A stretch of 64,000 bases of DNA from Algoriphagus halophilus (GCF_900129785.1 NZ_FSRC01000001.1:1116001-1180000), one strand, 5' to 3'; numbered from the stretch's first letter, positions 32,448 to 41,847 are shown. Program-made: numbers and translations. The notes: generated by a model from the letters alone, not told the origin.

Positions 32448-33647
32448 ATGATTAAAAAAATTATAGCCCTTAGTTTATTTTCAGTATTGCTATTCAGCAA
32501 AGTAAATGCCTTTAGCCAGTCTACCTTAGCCGATACATTCAAGGTAGAACAGTCCCGGTATTTATTGCTTGATAAAGGTTTGCAGTTTAGGATAACCAAA
32601 TCAATCAATAGCATGTATGATTTCAATTTTCCGGTAGCTGAACGGGATTTCGCAGTGTTGGCGTACCAATACCCGGATCATCCCTTGCCTGATTTTTTGA
32701 TGGCTCTTGGATATTGGTGGAGAATAGAAGTAGATGTTACCAATGAGAAATATGACGATATCTTCATTCAGTATTTGGATCGCGCAATTGAAAAGGCTGA
32801 AGCCATTTATGATGAAGATGAAACCAATAAAGAAGCTGCTTTTTTTTTAGCAGCGGGCTACGGCTTCCAGAGTAGACTCTATTCTGAAAGAAAGAAATGG
32901 ACCAAAGCAGCTTGGGGAGGAAAGAATGCATTGAAATACATGGAATTGAGTAGAGGGGAGGAGGAATTCAACCCAGAGTTGCTATTGGGAGATGCACTTT
33001 TCAACTATTTTTCTGTTTGGATTCCGGAACATTATCCATTGCTTCGACCTGTCATGGCTTTATTTCCAAAGGGAAGTAAGGAATTAGGACTGCAGCAATT
33101 GGAACAAGTGGCGACAAATGCATTTTATACCCGAGTGGAGGCACAGTATTTTTTATTTAGACTGTATGCTTCTGAGGAGAAGAAACCTTATGAAGCATTA
33201 CGTATTTCAGAGTACTTACATTCCAAATTTCCAAATAATCCTTATTTCCATCGTTCCTATGCGAGGCATTTATATACGGTGGGGCGTTGGACTGAATCGT
33301 TGGACCAATCTCTGGAAATCTTGGATAGGATTGCTGCCAAGCAAGTGGGGTATGAGGCAAATTCAGGAAGATATGCATCCTTTTATGCAGCAGAATATTA
33401 TAGAAGGATTGGAGATATGGTTGAAGCAAAGAAGTATTACTTACAAACCATTTCCTATGGAGAGGAATCTGAGTCACAAGAAAGTGGGTACTATCTGCAC
33501 GCTTTAGTTCAACTAGGAAAAATGGAGACAGCAGCAGGAAACAAATCTTTAGCTAAAAAATACTTTAAAGAAGTTAAGCGTTATGCAAAGCGAAAACACC
33601 CCGCTCATCAGGAAGCTAGGGATTTTATAAAAAAGAATAAACTTTAA
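32448..33647 (+). CDS. Secreted TPR-like repeat protein
   Basis: 399 residues. A signal peptide ends at NAFSQ. The mature part is all helical, with TPR-like pairs such as YLDRAIEKAEAIYDEDETNKEAAFFLAAGYG, KWTKAAWGGKNALKYMEL, EALRISEYLHSKFPNNPYFHRSYARHLYTVGRW and LVQLGKMETAAGNKSLAKKYFKEVKRYAKRK. Periplasmic scaffold of unknown partner. The starting ATG lies 6 bp from the ATG of the divergent membrane gene. Confidence 0.75.
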   Translation: MIKKIIALSLFSVLLFSKVNAFSQSTLADTFKVEQSRYLLLDKGLQFRITKSINSMYDFNFPVAERDFAVLAYQYPDHPLPDFLMALGYWWRIEVDVTNEKYDDIFIQYLDRAIEKAEAIYDEDETNKEAAFFLAAGYGFQSRLYSERKKWTKAAWGGKNALKYMELSRGEEEFNPELLLGDALFNYFSVWIPEHYPLLRPVMALFPKGSKELGLQQLEQVATNAFYTRVEAQYFLFRLYASEEKKPYEALRISEYLHSKFPNNPYFHRSYARHLYTVGRWTESLDQSLEILDRIAAKQVGYEANSGRYASFYAAEYYRRIGDMVEAKKYYLQTISYGEESESQESGYYLHALVQLGKMETAAGNKSLAKKYFKEVKRYAKRKHPAHQEARDFIKKNKL

Positions 33648-33817
33648 ATAAAATTCTCTCGTAATGTTGTGTGTGATACAGGAGATAATTTGAATTTTTT
33701 TGAGAGACTGAGGGATTTTGAAAGGATTCTTTGCTTAAACCCACCGATTTCTTAATAAAATTTCGAATTGCGGTATTAAATTATCATAAATCACTTTAAA
33801 ATTTTAAGCAAATATTA

Positions 33818-33825
33818 TAATTTTG
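33818..33825 (+). promoter_or_regulatory. -7 box of the Lrp/AsnC gene
   Basis: TAATTTTG fits TAnnTTTG exactly and is 32 bp before ATG 33857. Confidence 0.55.
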
Positions 33826-33856
33826 CACAACAGAAAATTTTGTAAAACCAGAGATC

Positions 33857-34339
33857 ATGGATAATAGCGTAAGAATAAAATTTGATAAAATTGATAGAAG
33901 AATTTTAGAAATACTTCAGGGGAATGCTAAAATCACAAATGCTCAACTATCAAAAGATATAGGTCTTTCGCCTGCACCGACTTTGGAGCGAGTGAAAAAG
34001 TTAGAGCAGTCTGGGATAATCAAAAGCTATCACGCTAAACTTGATCCAGAGAAAATTGGCTTAGGGGTAAGTACCTTCGTTCTTGTTAGTTTGATTGGAC
34101 ACAACAAAGGAAATATTGATGCTTTCATGAGAGAGATCAATGGTATTCCTGAAGTGATTGAGTGTCATCATATCACCGGTACAGGAGACTTTATTTTAAA
34201 AATCATTTCTAAGGACATCACTGCCTATCAAAAATTGATGCTTGAAAAAGTTTCTGAGATCAAGGAAGTAGATTCCATGCAGTCTATGGTGATTTTATCT
34301 ACCTTCAAGGACTCTAAAGTATTGCCAATCCCGGCTTAA
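33857..34339 (+). CDS. Lrp/AsnC-family transcription regulator
   Basis: 160 residues. N-terminal helix-turn-helix (IDRRILEILQGNAKITNAQLSKDIGLSPAPTLERVKKLEQSGII) and C-terminal RAM/ActR ligand-binding domain (GVSTFVLVSLIGHNKGNIDAFMREI ... GTGDFILKIISKDITAYQKLM). Regulators of this family respond to amino acids. It is monocistronic and may act on ilvE or on other amino-acid genes, but no target is visible. Confidence 0.92.
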   Translation: MDNSVRIKFDKIDRRILEILQGNAKITNAQLSKDIGLSPAPTLERVKKLEQSGIIKSYHAKLDPEKIGLGVSTFVLVSLIGHNKGNIDAFMREINGIPEVIECHHITGTGDFILKIISKDITAYQKLMLEKVSEIKEVDSMQSMVILSTFKDSKVLPIPA

Positions 34340-34361
34340 TTAAATTAAAACGGAAAATTTT

Positions 34362-34389
34362 GGGGTGGCTTTGGTCACCCTTTTTTTTT
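34362..34389 (+). terminator. Terminator after the Lrp gene
   Basis: GGGTG (34363-34367) and CACCC (34376-34380) enclose 8 nt and are followed by T9. Confidence 0.75.
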
Positions 34390-34396
34390 GAATACA

Positions 34397-34939
34397 ATGA
34401 AAGGAAACCCCTGGAAAACTAAAGAAGTCAAAGAGATTTATCAAAATCCTTGGATTAAGGTGGAAGAACACCAAGTAATCAACCCAGCAGGAAATTTGGG
34501 GATCTACGGAAAAGTGCAGTTTAAAAATAAAGCACTTGGGATTATTCCTTTGGATTCGGATGGGTATACTTGGATCGTAGGTCAATATCGCTACCCTTTA
34601 GATGAATATTCCTGGGAAATCCCTATGGGTGGGGGACCAATAGGAGTTGATATTTTGGAAAGTGCCAAAAGGGAGTTGAAAGAGGAAACTGGGCTTACTG
34701 CTAAAAAATGGACGGAAGTAATGCGTATCCATACTTCCAATTCGGTGACAGATGAAGAAGGGTTTGTTTTTTTAGCAGAAGAACTTACTGAGGGTTTAAC
34801 GGAATTTGAGGAGACGGAAGTGTTGGAGATCAAAAAAATACCATTTAAGGATCTGTTAACCATGGTGATGAATGGTGAGATCACCGATGGGATCAGTATT
34901 GCAGGAGTTCTTAAAGTTGCCCGGATTTTGGGTATATAA
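34397..34939 (+). CDS. NUDIX hydrolase, ADP-ribose pyrophosphatase-like
   Basis: 180 residues from the first ATG. The NUDIX core REL-K-EETGL is intact, while the first Glu of the classic G-x5-E-x7-REUxEE box is replaced by Val (PIGVDILESAKRELKEETGL). The REUxEE metal ligands remain, so activity is expected. The N-terminal PWIKVEEHQVINPAG and the VGQYRYP...WEIPMGG lines are typical of ADP-ribose pyrophosphatases. It cleaves nucleoside diphosphate sugars. The MATE gene starts 3 nt after its stop. Confidence 0.85.
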   Translation: MKGNPWKTKEVKEIYQNPWIKVEEHQVINPAGNLGIYGKVQFKNKALGIIPLDSDGYTWIVGQYRYPLDEYSWEIPMGGGPIGVDILESAKRELKEETGLTAKKWTEVMRIHTSNSVTDEEGFVFLAEELTEGLTEFEETEVLEIKKIPFKDLLTMVMNGEITDGISIAGVLKVARILGI

Positions 34940-34942
34940 GTC

Positions 34943-36301
34943 ATGACAATCAAGGATCATTTTAAAATTACATTTAACCTGGCTTTTCCGGTGATGTTGA
35001 GTCAGTTGGGACAGGTTTCCGTTGGTGTTGCAGATTCCATGATGGTGGGAAGACTTGGGGCACTACCCTTAGCGGCTGCATCACTTGGAAACAGCATCTT
35101 TTTCGTGATTTTAATGTTTGGAATGGGGGTTTCTATGGGAATAACCCCTTTGGTGTCAGTTGCTGAAGGTAAAGGGAAGCCTAACCGAATCTCGCGTTTG
35201 TTTCAACATGGGCTTTGGATCAACATTATTGCCAGTTTCTTGTTGACCTCGATCGTCTTGATTCTTGCACAGGGCTTGCACTTTCTAGACCAACCAGAAG
35301 AGGTAGTTTCCTTGACGATTCCCTACCTGTTTGTGATCACCGCATCTCTGTTGCCTTTTATGATTTTCCAAACGTTTAAACAGTTTGCAGAAGGCTTGTC
35401 GCAGACTAAGCAGGCGATGTACATTACCATCTTTTGTAACCTTGTCAACGTATTCCTGAACTGGGTTTTAATATTTGGAAAGCTGGGTGCTCCGGAAATG
35501 GGCTTAATGGGAGCGGGGTGGGCCACCTTACTTTCTAGAATATTAATGCCAATTATGATGGGTTGGTATGTGCTAAAAGCAAAGAGGTATCAGGTTTTTC
35601 AACTTTCCATGAATTTAAAGAAATGGAGTTTACCCATGTTTAGCCGAATTCTAAATGTAGGTATTCCCACAGGCTTTCAATATATTTTTGAGGTAAGCGC
35701 CTTTAGTACTGCAGCCATCATGATGGGATGGCTGGGGGTGAATGCACTCGCAGGCCACCAGATTGCAATCAATTTGGCCTCCATTAGTTATATGATGGTC
35801 GCAGGATTATCCACTGCGGGAATGATTCGTGTAAGCAATCAAATCGGAAGGGCAAATTTCAAAGCGATGAAAGAAGCAGGAATGGTGGTATATGCTATGT
35901 CTATGATTTTCATGGCTACTACCGCATTGATTTTTATCACGTTCCGGAATTTCCTCCCCACTCTTTATATTGATGATCCAGCAGTGATTTCCTTGTCCTC
36001 TTCCTTATTGGTCATAGCAGGCCTGTTTCAATTATCGGATGGGGCCCAAGTGATTGGTTTAGGGGTATTGAGAGGGATGGAAGATGTGAAAGTCCCCACC
36101 TACGTGACCCTGATAGCTTATTGGATTTTGGGTCTGCCTTTAGGGTATTTATTGGCTTTTGAATTTGGTTTTGGAGCAAAGGGAATTTGGTATGGACTTT
36201 TGATAGGCTTAAGCGTGACCGCATTTTTACTTTACTTTAGGTTTAGAAAATTAAGCAGAGAAAGATTTCAACTATCAAAACCAACCCTCCCAGTAGTTTG
36301 A
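34943..36301 (+). CDS. MATE-family multidrug/toxin efflux transporter
   Basis: 452 residues, 12 transmembrane helices. Family signs: FNLAFPVMLSQLGQVSVGVADSMMVGRLG in helix 1-2, GMGVSMGITPLVSVAEG, and the duplicated half starting GIPTGFQYIFEVSAFSTAAIMMGWLG. NorM-like cation-coupled export of drugs or metabolites. It begins 3 nt after the NUDIX stop, so the two are co-transcribed. Confidence 0.9.
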   Translation: MTIKDHFKITFNLAFPVMLSQLGQVSVGVADSMMVGRLGALPLAAASLGNSIFFVILMFGMGVSMGITPLVSVAEGKGKPNRISRLFQHGLWINIIASFLLTSIVLILAQGLHFLDQPEEVVSLTIPYLFVITASLLPFMIFQTFKQFAEGLSQTKQAMYITIFCNLVNVFLNWVLIFGKLGAPEMGLMGAGWATLLSRILMPIMMGWYVLKAKRYQVFQLSMNLKKWSLPMFSRILNVGIPTGFQYIFEVSAFSTAAIMMGWLGVNALAGHQIAINLASISYMMVAGLSTAGMIRVSNQIGRANFKAMKEAGMVVYAMSMIFMATTALIFITFRNFLPTLYIDDPAVISLSSSLLVIAGLFQLSDGAQVIGLGVLRGMEDVKVPTYVTLIAYWILGLPLGYLLAFEFGFGAKGIWYGLLIGLSVTAFLLYFRFRKLSRERFQLSKPTLPVV

Positions 36302-36369
36302 CCATTTACCAAATGAAAGAAGGGTTAAATTGAATAATGAATTATATTCAAGAATTAATAAATCTGAAT

Positions 36370-37722
36370 ATGATCAAAAAAATACTCTCTCTTTTACTCA
36401 TAGTGATAGGTGCACAAAGTATCTATGCCCAAGATTTTGCTGTTTTAACCCAAAGGGAACAAGCTCAGGTAATTGATAGCTGGTTGGATGATAGAATCAC
36501 CAATTTATTGCCCGAGCTGATGACAGAAACCGGAATAGACATGTGGGTAGTAATATCCCGAGAATACAATGAAGATCCGGTCATTCGAAAACTACTTCCT
36601 GCCACCTGGATGGCTGCGCGTAGAAGAACCATTTTGGTGATGTATCAACCTGCACCAAATGGGCCAGTAGAGACCTATGCTGTAGCTAGATATGATGTGG
36701 GAAAAGCATTTAAAAGAGCTTGGGATCCGGAATCCCAACCGGATCAATGGGAGGCTTTGATGGATTTAATCAAAGAGAAAAATCCAAAAGCCATTGGACT
36801 GAATTATGCCAAGGATTATGGTCATGCAGATGGATTGACCATGAATGAATACCAGATTTTCCATGAGTATTTGCCGGAAAACTTAAAATCAAAAATCGTA
36901 TCTGCACAGACATTGGCAGTTAGATGGTTAGAAACGAGAACACCTGCGGAAATGGCTACCTATCGCCATATTCAAGAAATAGCACATCAAATTGTTCAAC
37001 AAGGGTTATCCGAGCAAGTGATAACCCCAGGTGTAACCACTACGGATGACGTGGTTTGGTGGTATAGAGAAAAAATCAAATCCATGAAGCTGGACACTTG
37101 GTTTCACCCATCTGTAGATATACAGCGTCCTGACCCTGCTTCTCAGGATGCAAATCGATCTTTTGCCTCGACACCAGCTTCACAGGTCATCATGCCAGGG
37201 GATTTACTTCATATAGATTTTGGAATCACTTATCTACGATTGAATACAGATACGCAAGAAATGGCCTATGTTCTGAAATTGGGAGAAACAGAAGTTCCCG
37301 AATATTTGCAAAAGGCATTTGAACAAGGAAACAGGGTGCAGGATTTGTTGACTCAGAATTATGTTTCCGGAAGAACGGGCAATGAAATTTTGAGAGAGAC
37401 CAGAAAACAGATGGATGCTGAAGGGATCAAAGGAAGTATTTATACACACCCACTTGGATATTATGGGCATTCGGCTGGTCCTACCATTGGTATGTGGGAT
37501 AATCAAGGGGATACTCCAGGAGCAGGAGATTTTCCGCTACATGCCAATACAGGCTATGCGATTGAACTCAATGCAGTGGTTTTTGTGAAAGAGTGGAATA
37601 AAGAAGTTCGAATCATGCTGGAAGAAGGGGCATTTTTTGATGGAGACAAAGTAAATTATTACAATGGCCGACAAAAAAAGATTTTAGCCATTCCAAGACC
37701 CACCGGATACCTAGGAAATTAA
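36370..37722 (+). CDS. Secreted M24 metallopeptidase (Xaa-Pro aminopeptidase type)
   Basis: 450 residues from ATG 36370, chosen because MIKKILSLLLIVIGAQSIYAQ is a proper signal peptide; an ATG at 36337 adds 11 residues ahead of it. The N-terminal creatinase-like domain precedes the pita-bread domain, whose metal ligands can be traced: LLHIDFGITY (Asp), the following NTDTQEMAYVL (Asp), GHSAGPTIGMWD (His), IELNAVVFV (Glu) and IMLEEGAFFDG (Glu). It should act in the periplasm on peptides with Pro at the second position. Confidence 0.88.
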   Translation: MIKKILSLLLIVIGAQSIYAQDFAVLTQREQAQVIDSWLDDRITNLLPELMTETGIDMWVVISREYNEDPVIRKLLPATWMAARRRTILVMYQPAPNGPVETYAVARYDVGKAFKRAWDPESQPDQWEALMDLIKEKNPKAIGLNYAKDYGHADGLTMNEYQIFHEYLPENLKSKIVSAQTLAVRWLETRTPAEMATYRHIQEIAHQIVQQGLSEQVITPGVTTTDDVVWWYREKIKSMKLDTWFHPSVDIQRPDPASQDANRSFASTPASQVIMPGDLLHIDFGITYLRLNTDTQEMAYVLKLGETEVPEYLQKAFEQGNRVQDLLTQNYVSGRTGNEILRETRKQMDAEGIKGSIYTHPLGYYGHSAGPTIGMWDNQGDTPGAGDFPLHANTGYAIELNAVVFVKEWNKEVRIMLEEGAFFDGDKVNYYNGRQKKILAIPRPTGYLGN

Positions 37723-37759
37723 ATCAAAAGAGCCCGAATTTATTCGGGCTCTTTTGATT
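37722..37759. terminator. Long bidirectional terminator embedding the MFS stop codon
   Basis: AATCAAAAGAGCCCGAAT (37722-37739) and its perfect complement (37742-37759), 2-nt centre. A-rich and T-rich arms serve both converging genes. The MFS stop codon (37740-37742) and last sense codons lie inside. Confidence 0.88.
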
Positions 37760-38921
37760 GGTAGTTATCCTTTTTAATCAACATGAGATAAAAGAATGCC
37801 AAAAAGGCCATCCCGGCACTGACTATGAATACCCATTGAAAATTTGCCGGATTGTTTCCATAGACCCAACCTGAAACCAAAGCTCCCACACCAATTCCCG
37901 CTTCTAGAAAAATATACATGGTGGCCAGAGCTCGGCCTCTATAATGATTTAGTGAAAGGTCAACTACCCAAGCTGCTGTAGTGGGACTGTACATTCCAAC
38001 CGCTGCACCATATAAAACTCCTGATAGCATTAATACGGCTTTTGACTGCACAAATGCGATGGATAGCATGGCTACTATTAACAGAAAGCAAGCAACCCGC
38101 ATCACGGGTATTCTCCCGTATTTATCTGAGGCTCTTCCTGCCAAGAGGCGAATTCCCAAAGAGGAAAGCGTAAAGACCGCAAAGAACAATCCCTTGTTTT
38201 CAATCTGTAGATGACTGGATAAATCTGGAATAATGGTTAGTACAACTCCGAAGGAAAAGACAGATAGGAAAAGAATAGTAGAAGGGACCAATACTCGTTT
38301 TTCGATGAGTTCATCTTTTTTCAAGCGGAAAAGCTTAAAGGAGAATTTTTCCTTTTCAGGTAAGGTCTCTTTTAATCTAATCAAGATTAAAATTGAAAAA
38401 ATAGAAGTAAAGGCAGAGGTATAGAATAACGTATTTAGCTCCCAATGGGTAGCAATCCATCCGCCTATGGCTGGACCAGCAGCCATTCCTAAAGATCCAA
38501 ATAAGGATTGGATTCCCATCGCTTCTCCTCTTTTTTGAAATGGTACAATGTCAGCCACATATGCAGAGGTGCCTGTTGGTTTGAATCCAGTTGAAAATCC
38601 ATGGATGAAACGAAGAAATAGAAAGCCAGCTACAAAATTGAGAATGGGATATAATAGACCAACAATAAAGCAAATGGAAGTCCCAAAAATCATGACTGGA
38701 ATCCTTCCGATTTTATCGGCAAGTTTCCCACTAAAAGGTCTAGATAGACCTGCTGAAAGCGTAAATAAAGAAATTATCAATCCTTTGTATTCTTCCCCTC
38801 CCAAGGAACTCAGGTAGTTTGGTAGCTCCGGAATGATCATGTTGAATGAGGAGAAAAACAGGAACGAACTCAGGCAAAGAAGAAAAAAATTGAGTGTAAA
38901 AAAGGAAGGGATTAATTTCAT
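37740..38921 (-). CDS. MFS transporter
   Basis: 393 residues and 12 transmembrane helices. The 2-3 loop motif is present as GKLADKIGRIPVM and its second-half echo as GRASDKYGRIPVM, the typical major-facilitator signature in both halves. The substrate is unknown; drug or sugar export are the usual options. It is monocistronic, convergent to the M24 peptidase. Confidence 0.88.
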   Translation of the reverse strand: MKLIPSFFTLNFFLLCLSSFLFFSSFNMIIPELPNYLSSLGGEEYKGLIISLFTLSAGLSRPFSGKLADKIGRIPVMIFGTSICFIVGLLYPILNFVAGFLFLRFIHGFSTGFKPTGTSAYVADIVPFQKRGEAMGIQSLFGSLGMAAGPAIGGWIATHWELNTLFYTSAFTSIFSILILIRLKETLPEKEKFSFKLFRLKKDELIEKRVLVPSTILFLSVFSFGVVLTIIPDLSSHLQIENKGLFFAVFTLSSLGIRLLAGRASDKYGRIPVMRVACFLLIVAMLSIAFVQSKAVLMLSGVLYGAAVGMYSPTTAAWVVDLSLNHYRGRALATMYIFLEAGIGVGALVSGWVYGNNPANFQWVFIVSAGMAFLAFFYLMLIKKDNYQSKEPE

Positions 38922-38937
38922 CTAGGTATTGAAGATC

Positions 38938-38966
38938 AAAAAAGGCCAGAAATTAATCTGGCCTTT
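38938..38966 (-). terminator. Terminator of prfB
   Basis: Stem AAAGGCCAGA (38941-38950) / TCTGGCCTTT (38957-38966), 6-nt loop; the minus strand continues with TTT. Confidence 0.85.
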
Positions 38967-38969
38967 CCA

Positions 38970-40071
38970 TTAGTTTTTATTTGCTTCTTCTTCACTTTGA
39001 GCCAACAGGTAGGCTTTCATGAATTCGTTTAGACCACCATCCAATACGTGTTGTGTATCTGAGGTTTCATAGCCTGTTCGTGCATCCTTGACAAGTTTGT
39101 ATGGATGAAGTACATAGTTTCTAATTTGAGAACCAAAGTCAACTCGCAACTTGGAAGATTCGATTTTTGCTATTTCCGCATTTCTTTTCTCCACTTCCAA
39201 CTGGAACAACCTTGATTTCAACATCTGCATTGCCTTTTCCCTATTGGCCAATTGAGAACGCTCAATTTGACAAACTACGACGATCCCAGTAGGCTTGTGA
39301 GTCAGCTGAACTTTGGTTTCCACTTTGTTCACGTTCTGACCTCCAGCTCCTCCCGATCTAGAAGTATGCAATTCAATATCGGCCGGATTGATGTCAATTT
39401 CAATGGAATCATCCACTTCAGGATAGGCATATACTGAGGCAAAAGAAGTATGTCTACGCCCTCCTGAATCAAAAGGTGAGATACGTACCAAGCGGTGTAC
39501 ACCAGTTTCTGATTTTAAGAAACCATAGGCAAGGGGTCCTTCAAATTCCAAAGTACAGGATTTAATACCTGCTACGTCGCCTTGTTGCACGTCTACTTCA
39601 CGGACTTTGTAACCATTTTTTTCTCCCCACATGATGTACATTCTCATGAGGATAGAAGCCCAATCATTACTTTCTGTTCCACCGGCACCAGGATTGATCT
39701 CCAATACAGCGTTAAGTTGATCCTCCTCTGAAGAAAGCATTTTCTTCAATTCGAGTTCTTCAACCACGTTTTTGGCTTTTTCATATTCTGTTTTGATTTC
39801 CTCTTCTGAAACCTCGTCTGCACTATAGAATTCGTATAGCACATCCAGGTCTTCAATAATTTTATTGAGGTTCTCAAAAGCGGTGGTCCAAGTTTTTCTT
39901 GCTTGGATCTGCTTCATGGTTTTTTCCGCTTCTTCCGGATTATTCCAAAAGTCAGGTTGGGCTGATACAGCCTCAAAATCTTCTATTTCTGCTTTCTTAC
40001 GATCGTAGTCAAAGATACCTCCTTAAAGCCGAGGTGCGAGCTTTCAAGTCTTTCAGTTGTTCTGAAGTCAT
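38970..40071 (-). CDS. prfB: Peptide chain release factor 2, with programmed +1 frameshift
   Basis: Terminates translation at UGA and UAA. The gene starts at ATG 40071: [20 protein letters not shown], followed by an in-frame TGA (40011-40009, codon 21). Skipping one base gives [22 protein letters not shown] and then the long frame to 38970. The site is AGGAGG, TATCTTTGAC, the classic RF2 frameshift signal with an internal Shine-Dalgarno-like stimulator, by which RF2 regulates its own level. Total length is 366 residues, equal to the family norm. Further motifs: [13 protein letters not shown] (SPF codon reader) and [11 protein letters not shown] (GGQ catalytic loop). Confidence 0.96.
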
Positions 40072-40138
40072 CTGTCTAGGTGTAAAATTTAGGATGCAAA
40101 ATTCCGAAAAAAAGTCTGTTAATACTAATGGATTTCAA

Positions 40139-40645
40139 TTAATCCATTCGCATCATGATAATTTGAATATGATTTCTCCCTCGGTGCTTGAAGGTTTTGT
40201 ATCTCAAAGGCAACATCGCCAGTCCAGTAGCCAGTAAAACACCTGAGGTGATTCCAACCCCCTTGTCAACGGTCACCTCCCCATCATGGTAAAGGCTGTT
40301 GATCATATCTACCGAGATCAAAATGATTCCTGCTCCCAAAACCAGGGAGTTGAATGCTCTTAATGTCCCATTTCGTTTATCTTTTCTACGGATATCAATC
40401 TCTTCTATATCCATTGGAGAGATGATATTTTCAGTCATATAGATATAATCCTGATCGATCTTTTCGATCACATCCGTAATAAAATATCCTATTTTTTTGC
40501 TTTTATAGGTAATTTCTTCTCCTGGATAATAGCGGATCTGGGATTTTTGATTAGCACCACGTTTTAATAGGATAAAATCCCTTGACTGGGCCTGGACCAA
40601 CAAGGGTATGCTGATCAAGAAAGAAAAAAGTAACAGCTTTTTCAT
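40139..40645 (-). CDS. Hypothetical exported protein
   Basis: 168 residues. Signal peptide ends at VQAQ. The mature part begins with a short beta region (LLKRGANQKSQIRYYPGEEITYKSKK), where ITYKSKKIGYFITDVIEKIDQDYIYM resembles a Bacteroidota Sm-like or beta-barrel module, followed by two hydrophobic helices (SLVLGAGIILISVDMI, GITSGVLLATGLAML) and a basic C terminus. No family was recognised. Confidence 0.6.
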   Translation of the reverse strand: MKKLLLFSFLISIPLLVQAQSRDFILLKRGANQKSQIRYYPGEEITYKSKKIGYFITDVIEKIDQDYIYMTENIISPMDIEEIDIRRKDKRNGTLRAFNSLVLGAGIILISVDMINSLYHDGEVTVDKGVGITSGVLLATGLAMLPLRYKTFKHRGRNHIQIIMMRMD

Positions 40646-40701
40646 TTAGCCTAAATAACTAATTTACGAAGTCAAAATAGGAACTTTTTAAAGTCTTTTA
40701 A

Positions 40702-40733
40702 TAAAAAAAGCGGGAATTAATAATTCCCGCTTT
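40702..40733 (-). terminator. Terminator of ilvE
   Basis: Stem AAAGCGGGAATT (40707-40718) / AATTCCCGCTTT (40722-40733), with a T-run on the minus strand. Confidence 0.88.
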
Positions 40734-40736
40734 CAT

Positions 40737-41804
40737 TTAAATCTTGATGATCCAATCATGGGGATCTGCTATAGTCCCATATTTTATCCCATCTAATTCT
40801 GCGAGCACTTTGTTGGAAAAGGCATCAGAGGATTTTGTAGGTAAAATATAATCAGTTCCGTTCACATTGATTCTTTCAATATGTGCGATCGTTGCGGCAG
40901 TACCTGTACCAAAAGCTTCCTCAAGAGTTCCGTCTTTCAAGGCCGTTTCCAGTTCAGATACAGTCAAGAATCTTTCTTCAACAGGCTGACCCCAGTCTTT
41001 AGCCAATTGAAGCACGGAATTTCTAGTGATTCCTTTCAAAATGGTGCCTGAGTTAATAGGGGCAGTGATCAAGGTTCCATTGATTTTGAACATGACATTC
41101 ATGGTGCCACTTTCCTCTATCTTACTATGACTTTTTCCATCTGTCCAAAGTAATTGGTCATAACCGGATTTCTGGGCTTTTTGTGCAGGATATAAAGACG
41201 CAGCATAATTACCAGCTGTTTTAGCAGCACCAGTTCCTCCTTCAGTAGCTCTGGTAAATTGGGTTTCCACTTTGACACTTACCGGCTTGCTGTAGTAATT
41301 ACCTACAGGGCATGTGAAAATGATGAATTTATAGGTATCAGAAGGTTTTACTCCGATGTAGTCATCGGTAGCAAACATGAAAGGCCTGATATACAGGGAA
41401 GAACCTTTTGCATCCGGAACCCAACCCTTGTCAAGTTCTAACAATTGAATCATACCTTCCATAAAAATATCTTCTGGAATGGCTGGCATACACATTCTTT
41501 CGGCAGATTCATTCATTCTGGACCAGTTTGCATCCGCTCTAAAGACCAAGACCTCGCCTTTGTCATTTTTATAAGCTTTTAAACCTTCAAAAATAGACTG
41601 TCCATAATGAAGGGTAGCGTTTGCAGGACTCAGGACCAAAGGAGCATAAGGTTCAATTCTTAAATCTGTCCATTCTCCATTTTTGTAATCAGCCACAAAC
41701 ATGTGGTCACTAATTGTTTTACCAAATACCAGATTAGAGAAATCGGTTTTGGGTAAGCGAGAGCTGGTGGTAGCTTCTACAGGGATGGCAAGTGATGTTT
41801 TCAT
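40737..41804 (-). CDS. ilvE: Branched-chain amino acid aminotransferase
   Basis: PLP enzyme that makes or breaks Leu, Ile and Val. 355 residues, the size of the BCAT2-like group. The PLP Lys lies in GTGAAKTAGNYAAS. Other motifs: LHYGQSIFEGLKAY near residue 65, SSLYIRPFMFATD, KIEESGTMNVMF and EEAFGTGTAATIAHI. A 16-bp perfect palindrome (41819-41834) lies 15 bp before its start. It follows the adenosyltransferase gene on the same strand by 43 bp. Confidence 0.96.
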   Translation of the reverse strand: MKTSLAIPVEATTSSRLPKTDFSNLVFGKTISDHMFVADYKNGEWTDLRIEPYAPLVLSPANATLHYGQSIFEGLKAYKNDKGEVLVFRADANWSRMNESAERMCMPAIPEDIFMEGMIQLLELDKGWVPDAKGSSLYIRPFMFATDDYIGVKPSDTYKFIIFTCPVGNYYSKPVSVKVETQFTRATEGGTGAAKTAGNYAASLYPAQKAQKSGYDQLLWTDGKSHSKIEESGTMNVMFKINGTLITAPINSGTILKGITRNSVLQLAKDWGQPVEERFLTVSELETALKDGTLEEAFGTGTAATIAHIERINVNGTDYILPTKSSDAFSNKVLAELDGIKYGTIADPHDWIIKI

Positions 41805-41818
41805 AAGTTATGCCTTTA

Positions 41819-41834
41819 ACTGGTTCAAACCAGT
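41819..41834. promoter_or_regulatory. Perfect palindrome upstream of ilvE
   Basis: ACTGGTT-CA-AACCAGT, 7-bp arms, between the adenosyltransferase stop (41848) and the ilvE start. No T-run follows, so it is more like an operator or a leader hairpin than a terminator. Confidence 0.4.
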
Positions 41835-41847
41835 GTGAAATACAATG

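Noticed and set aside
33700..33856. Possible CRISPR or repeat structure in the AT-rich gap before the Lrp gene
   Set aside because: No repeated units were found; it looks like ordinary AT-rich promoter DNA.
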